Notes under the pieces: model-generated
Seen by the model: only the letters and a program-made list of their open reading frames with translations
Told to the model about the DNA's origin: nothing
Databases searched by the model: none
Source: Bacteroidota bacterium
GTDB taxonomy: Bacteria > Bacteroidota > Ignavibacteria > UBA10030 > UBA8401
Direction: 5' to 3'
Assembly (NCBI GenBank): GCA_030679145.1
Contig: JAUXTU010000098.1
Coordinates: 1-37,406 of the forward strand
DNA length: 37,406 nt
Shown here: in pieces, positions 33,142-37,406 of the stretch
Numbering within the stretch: position 1 is the stretch's first letter
Layout of the letters: each line of letters begins with the position of its first letter
Position numbers and translations under genes: made by a program

Positions 33142-34299
33142 CTATTTCAATCTCTTCTGAATTTCTTTTACTGAATCCCCGCCGAATTTCTCCAATAATG
33201 CATTTGCAACAACTGGGGCCACAACTGCCTCACCAATAACAGAAGCTGCAGGAACAGCACAAACATCAGACCGTTCATAGCGTGATTTCTGAGTCTCGTT
33301 GGTTTTTATATCAACTGTTCTCAATGGATTGGCAAGAGTCGAGATTGGTTTCATTGCTCCGCGAATAACAAGAAGCTCGCCGTTTGTGACACCACCCTCT
33401 AATCCACCAGCACGGTTTGTGGGACGAATAATCTTACCGGATTTTGAAATCATTTCATCGTGAACATCTGAACCAAATCGGTGCGCATTTTCAAATCCAT
33501 CTCCAATTTCAACACCTTTTATGGCATGGATTGACATCACCGCTTGTGCAAGCTGTCCATCGAGTTTTCTATCATAATGAACATAACTTCCCAATCCAAT
33601 CGGAACACCCGAAACTAGTACTTCAAATATTCCTCCGAGTGTATCTCCTTTTTTCTTGCATGCTTTAATAGCGGCAATTGCTTTCGCTTCGGTCGCTGAA
33701 TCTAAAATTCTTACTTCAGATTTATCGGCATCAACGGAAAGTTTGGAAATTTTATCAGAATATTTTTTGATCAATTTATCAACTGCCGATCGCTTTTGTA
33801 ATTCAATAGAGCCAATGGATAAAACATGACTGCCGATATGAATACCAAATTCTTCCAGAAATTTCTTTGCAAAGGAACAACATGCGACGCGCATTGCAGT
33901 TTCTCTTGCACTCGCTCGATCAATAACGTTACGAATATCATCAAACCCATATTTTACTGATCCTACATAATCTGCATGACCTGGGCGCGGCAAAGTAATT
34001 TTTTCAATTCCTTTTCCACTACCTTCAACAGACATTCTCTCTGTCCAATTTTGCCAGTCTTTATTCTGCACCATCAAAGCAATAGGTGTTCCAAGTGTTT
34101 TCCCAAATCGGACACCCGAAAGAATCTCAACTTTGTCGGTTTCAATTCTCATTCTTCCACCGCGTCCATACCCTTGCTGTCTTCTCCAGAGTTGGTGATT
34201 GATGTATTCGGATGAGATAGAAAGTCCCGCGGGAATACCTTCAACAATTCCTACGAGCGCTTGTCCGTGTGATTCACCTGCAGTATAATAGCGTATCAA
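33142..34299 (-). CDS. aroC: Chorismate synthase
   Basis: A protein of 385 aa with the family hallmarks: GESHGQALVGIVEGIPAG at the N-terminus, RRQQGYGRGGRMRIE with EILSG, RPGHADYVG near 105, RASARETAMRVA in the centre, and RAGGLEGGVTNGE near 300. It removes phosphate from EPSP to make chorismate using reduced FMN. The start codon is TTG at 34299, backed by a strong GGAGGAG site at the right spacing and by the usual N-terminus (M-I-R-Y-Y-T-AGESHG). No other shikimate gene is nearby. It is probably a single-gene transcript bounded by terminators on both sides. Confidence 0.97.
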   Translation of the reverse strand: MIRYYTAGESHGQALVGIVEGIPAGLSISSEYINHQLWRRQQGYGRGGRMRIETDKVEILSGVRFGKTLGTPIALMVQNKDWQNWTERMSVEGSGKGIEKITLPRPGHADYVGSVKYGFDDIRNVIDRASARETAMRVACCSFAKKFLEEFGIHIGSHVLSIGSIELQKRSAVDKLIKKYSDKISKLSVDADKSEVRILDSATEAKAIAAIKACKKKGDTLGGIFEVLVSGVPIGLGSYVHYDRKLDGQLAQAVMSIHAIKGVEIGDGFENAHRFGSDVHDEMISKSGKIIRPTNRAGGLEGGVTNGELLVIRGAMKPISTLANPLRTVDIKTNETQKSRYERSDVCAVPAASVIGEAVVAPVVANALLEKFGGDSVKEIQKRLK

Positions 34300-34390
34300 A
34301 GTTACTCCTCCTATTATTTAGTGTTCTTAGTGCTTTAGTAATTAAAAGCTCTAAAAATTCCATTCTACGTTCCAAAAGTAATATACAAAA

Positions 34391-34430
34391 TTAAATAAAA
34401 AGACCTGATAAGTTTTTCCTATCAGGTCTT
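34391..34430 (-). terminator. Intrinsic terminator after degP
   Basis: AAGACCTGATA (34400-34410) and its exact complement (34420-34430) form an 11-bp stem with a 9-nt loop, followed on the minus strand by TTTTTATTTAATTT. It closes the mtnA-recO-degP transcript. Confidence 0.9.
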
Positions 34431-34455
34431 AACGTATGTTTCACTCACTTCTTAG

Positions 34456-35970
34456 TTATGGTATCATCACAGCAACAAATCGGGGACTCCCTTGTGCTCC
34501 TTTAACAAGCAGTAATAATGCTTCACCCGATTTTTTTGATTTAACAATCTTCTCAAATTCTGAAACTGTGACAACCGGCTTTTTGTCTACCTGAAGAATA
34601 ATATCGCTTTCATTTAATCCCCGTTTAGCGGCTTCGCTGAAATTCTTTACAGAGGAGACCAAAACTGAACTGGTAACATTTCTATCTTTAGCTAATCGGC
34701 TATCAGCTTTCTTTACTGAAAAGCCGAGAGAACTAAAATCAATAGAACGTACACTTGTTTCTTCGGCACTGGATTCATCACTCTCTCCATCATCTCTATT
34801 GGCTGCGAGAGTTCCGTTATCAGATCGCGGTTTAAGTGTTATAACTTTCTCGATCTTTTTTTCATCACGCCAAATAACAAGTTTCACTTTATCGCCGGGA
34901 TGTTTTGATGCAATGTACGATTGCAACTCATTCGGAGCTTTCATTGGCTTGCCGTCGATCGTTAAAATAATATCGCCCGCTTTTACTCCGGCTACTTTCG
35001 CTGCTTCTCCGACAACTTCTTGAACAAATACACCTTCCGCTTTTTCAAGCCCATTCGCCTTAGCAAGTGTTTCATCAACCTGCGATATTTGAACACCGAT
35101 ATATCCGCGTTCTACTTTTCCGAATTGAATAAGATCTGTCACAACAGTTTTTGCAAGATTGATTGGTATGGCAAATGAATATCCTTGATATCGCTGATTA
35201 GTTGTGGCGATCGCAGTGTTGATTCCAATAACTTCGCCATAAATATTTACCAGTGCGCCGCCGCTGTTTCCCGGATTAACTGCAGCATCAGTTTGAATAA
35301 AATTTTCAATGCCGTAACTGTCATTAATGATTCGGATACTTCTGCCGAGATAGCTGATGATTCCGGCAGTAACGGTTGAGTTCAATCCGAGCGGATTTCC
35401 AATTGCAAGCGCCCATTGACCAACCTGTACTTCATCGGAATTGCCGAGCATTGCAACCGGAAGATTTTCTCCCTCAATTTTTATCACAGCTACATCGGTC
35501 AGGGGATCAGTACCGACAAGTTTTGCTCTGAAGCGGCGTGTATCGTTCAACGCAACTTCAATTCCATCATCGGCTGCATTTTCAATCACATGATTGTTGG
35601 TAATAATGTATCCGTCTTTTGTAATGATCACACCAGAACCAGAACCCTGCGACTGCTCGTCGGGCTGGTGAAAACGAAAATCAGGGAAGTATTTGAAAAA
35701 CTCTTCTTCTCGCCCTTGCGGTTTGCGTGCTTTTGTAGTAACAACTATTGAAACAACCGCTGGTGTTGCATCTTTCGACACTTTGACAAACGCATCATTT
35801 GCTGCTTGAAGATTCAGATCGGTTTTGGTTGGCGATTTATCTGCTCCAAGTTTTATTTGCTTTTGCTGTGCAAATCCGAGATCGACTCCATCAAAATCCG
35901 AAACCAGAACAGCACCGAAGATAATTCCGATGGTGATAAAAAAGAACGCTGCAAGTATGGAACGTTTCAT
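34456..35970 (-). CDS. degP: Periplasmic serine protease/chaperone HtrA (DegP/Do type)
   Basis: A protein of 504 aa from the ATG at 35970, which has a GGAGAG site; an upstream ATG nine codons earlier is less likely. A signal anchor (residues 4-22) leads to the trypsin-like domain with the complete triad His127 (TNNHVIE), Asp159 (LTDVAV) and Ser236 (PGNSGG). Two PDZ domains follow: PDZ1 at about 280-385 (GYIGVQIS, DIILTIDGKP) and PDZ2 at about 425-504 (SDIILQVDKKP). HtrA proteins degrade or refold damaged envelope proteins. An acidic linker (DDGESDESSAEE) joins the PDZ domains. It follows recO by 29 bp and ends at a strong terminator. Confidence 0.95.
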   Translation of the reverse strand: MKRSILAAFFFITIGIIFGAVLVSDFDGVDLGFAQQKQIKLGADKSPTKTDLNLQAANDAFVKVSKDATPAVVSIVVTTKARKPQGREEEFFKYFPDFRFHQPDEQSQGSGSGVIITKDGYIITNNHVIENAADDGIEVALNDTRRFRAKLVGTDPLTDVAVIKIEGENLPVAMLGNSDEVQVGQWALAIGNPLGLNSTVTAGIISYLGRSIRIINDSYGIENFIQTDAAVNPGNSGGALVNIYGEVIGINTAIATTNQRYQGYSFAIPINLAKTVVTDLIQFGKVERGYIGVQISQVDETLAKANGLEKAEGVFVQEVVGEAAKVAGVKAGDIILTIDGKPMKAPNELQSYIASKHPGDKVKLVIWRDEKKIEKVITLKPRSDNGTLAANRDDGESDESSAEETSVRSIDFSSLGFSVKKADSRLAKDRNVTSSVLVSSVKNFSEAAKRGLNESDIILQVDKKPVVTVSEFEKIVKSKKSGEALLLLVKGAQGSPRFVAVMIP

Positions 35971-35999
35971 AATTTGTTTCTCTCCTTTGTGATTCAAAA

Positions 36000-36770
36000 T
36001 TATTTCATGCTATATAACATTGACAATGATTTCAAAGTTCTAACAGTTTCAATATGATAACGAAGGTACAATTGCATTGTTGCAAAAAGCTCATCCCGCA
36101 TTGAGGTTGGTATTGACAATTGTATTGATTTACCAACAGGGTTTTCTTGTAAATATAGCAAAGTCTTCACTATCCCGCCGGATAATTTCACCCCACTCGA
36201 TGTTTGATTCTTTGAACAAAATGAACACACAAACTTCCCATCCGATAATTGCAATTGCACAAATTGAAATTCATTATCTGCTGATTTTCTACCACATTCT
36301 GAACATGAATCAAGGCTTAATCCAAATCCAAATTGGCGAAACATCTTTACAAAGAACCCAAGCAAAACATTCGCACCATTTTTGGTTGACTGATCAATTG
36401 TTTCCAACGATTCAACAAGCAATGAAAAGATCGTCTCGTTCTCTTCTTCGTCGTGCATCACCATATTTACCAATTCTATCAATGCAAGACCAGTGAGTAT
36501 TTTTTCTGAATCATCCTGCATTCTGTTGAAAGGATACACAATTTCACTTTTTGAAAGCAAATGAAGATCCTTGTGTTCCTTTTTATACAGAACAATCGAC
36601 GAATGAGTCATCAACTCAAGCGAGGAACCAAATTTATTTGTTTTCGGATTCCGCGCCCCTTTCGCAACCACTTTAATCTTGCCATATCCCCGAGAATAAA
36701 CCGTGACAATCTTACTTGTATCGCCATAGTTGAATGAGTGAAGTATTACTGCTTCCGTTTCAACGATCAT
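36000..36770 (-). CDS. recO: DNA repair protein RecO
   Basis: A protein of 256 aa with the N-terminal OB fold (TEAVILHSFNYGDTSKIV, then YSRGYGKIKVVAKGARNPKT) and the helical C-terminal domain carrying a zinc knuckle (CSECGRKS and CSFC). RecO with RecR loads RecA onto SSB-coated gaps in the RecFOR pathway. The ATG overlaps the mtnA stop by 4 bp, so translation is coupled to that gene. Length and motif order match the family. Confidence 0.95.
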   Translation of the reverse strand: MIVETEAVILHSFNYGDTSKIVTVYSRGYGKIKVVAKGARNPKTNKFGSSLELMTHSSIVLYKKEHKDLHLLSKSEIVYPFNRMQDDSEKILTGLALIELVNMVMHDEEENETIFSLLVESLETIDQSTKNGANVLLGFFVKMFRQFGFGLSLDSCSECGRKSADNEFQFVQLQLSDGKFVCSFCSKNQTSSGVKLSGGIVKTLLYLQENPVGKSIQLSIPTSMRDELFATMQLYLRYHIETVRTLKSLSMLYSMK

Positions 36771-37406
36771 TGCTTTACCACACTTGAAATAGAATCTGAG
36801 AATGGTGCTCGCAGAACTCCTTTTTCCGTAATGATCGCTGAAATTAAATTGTGAGGAGTTACATCAAATGCCGGATTAAATACAGAAATGTTGTTTGGCG
36901 CAGTTTGTTTTCCAAATCCGTTAACAATTTCAGATGGATTCCGTTCTTCAATCTGAATTCTCTCTCCACTTTCAATTGAACTATCAATCGTTGATGTTGG
37001 CGCCGCAATATAAAATGGGATTTTATGTTCTTTCGCTAATATGGCAAGATTATACGTTCCAATTTTGTTTGCCGTATCTCCATTCATTGCAATTCTGTCT
37101 GCCCCGACAATGATCATATCTATTTTCTTCACCTTCATCGTCCATGCAACAGAATTATCAGTGATAAGTGTCGCAGGAATTCCGACTTTCTGAAATTCCC
37201 ACATTGTCAACCGGGCGCCTTGCAATAGTGGTCGAGTTTCATCTACAAAAACAGATATATTTTTCCCTGAATTGAAAGCAGAGAGAATAACACCAAATGC
37301 AGTTCCAATTCCCCCGGTTGCAAGTGCTCCTGTATTGCAGTGTGTAAGAATCTTTGCACCATTTGGAATGATACCAACTCCAAATCTTCCTATTTCATCA
37401 CACATT
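36767..37406 (-). CDS. mtnA: S-methyl-5-thioribose-1-phosphate isomerase (partial, C-terminal part)
   Basis: The window edge cuts off roughly the first 140-150 residues; 213 codons remain and the frame is open to the edge. Seen: ILTHCNTGALATGG with the catalytic Cys, VDETRPLLQGARLT, GADRIAMNGDTANKIGTY with the catalytic Asp, and NPAFDVTP near the C-terminus. MtnA isomerises methylthioribose 1-phosphate to the ribulose form in methionine salvage; the eIF2B-like fold is shared with translation-factor subunits, but this motif set is specific to MtnA. It is the first visible gene of the mtnA-recO-degP unit. The Met at 37405 is internal, not a start. Confidence 0.93.
   Translation of the reverse strand, partial: MCDEIGRFGVGIIPNGAKILTHCNTGALATGGIGTAFGVILSAFNSGKNISVFVDETRPLLQGARLTMWEFQKVGIPATLITDNSVAWTMKVKKIDMIIVGADRIAMNGDTANKIGTYNLAILAKEHKIPFYIAAPTSTIDSSIESGERIQIEERNPSEIVNGFGKQTAPNNISVFNPAFDVTPHNLISAIITEKGVLRAPFSDSISSVVKQ

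Overview
The window is an AT-rich stretch of chromosome in which every convincing gene lies on the minus strand. It therefore reads as a series of co-oriented operons running from high to low coordinates. The organism is a diderm bacterium: it encodes an Omp85/TamA-type barrel, a TonB-dependent receptor with a carboxypeptidase-like N-terminal domain, lipoproteins, HtrA, and the LPS heptose epimerase HldD. The mix of HprK without visible PTS genes, a DUF2795-like acidic protein, a bacterial deoxyhypusine-synthase-like enzyme, DUF3108 and a basic-tailed RluB fits the Bacteroidota/Chlorobiota/Ignavibacteriota branch. I favour an Ignavibacteria-like lineage, but this is inference from gene style. 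Recognisable promoters are of the ordinary TTGnnn-N17/18-TATATT kind rather than the Bacteroides -33/-7 type.

Layout in transcription order (right to left): mtnA (cut by the window edge)-recO-degP/htrA, ending in a terminator. Next come aroC with its terminator, then an HNH endonuclease gene with its own promoter. A long operon follows: trpS-scpA-scpB-rluB-malQ-dacB-lysS-lipoprotein-TonB receptor. After a repeat-filled gap of about 480 bp come ctpA-DUF3108-gamma-carbonic anhydrase-MBL hydrolase, ending in a terminator that sits inside the leader of the next operon. That operon is unknown ORF-ybeY-smg-topA-xerC-hpf-hprK, followed by an M23 peptidase with its own strong promoter and a DUF2795-like protein. 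After another terminator comes the tightly overlapping set omp85-holB-metG-hldD. The left end holds an SMR exporter-DHS-like enzyme pair and the start of an M20 dipeptidase with its own promoter.

Most genes are housekeeping: aminoacyl-tRNA synthetases, topoisomerase, clamp loader, chromosome segregation ScpAB/XerC, ribosome maturation and hibernation, and envelope proteolysis. There is no phage, CRISPR, insertion sequence, tRNA or rRNA gene that I can support. The most interesting structure is at scpB/rluB. A stretch of about 600 bp is open in two frames, and internal 24-bp repeats vary almost only at third positions of the rluB frame. This implies that RluB carries a long basic repeat extension without an ATG, and that the long tail of ScpB is the same DNA read in the +1 frame. 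Other items worth a look are a promoter-hairpin-terminator cassette before the ybeY operon, the exporter/DHS-like pair, and two structured intergenic elements upstream of ctpA.
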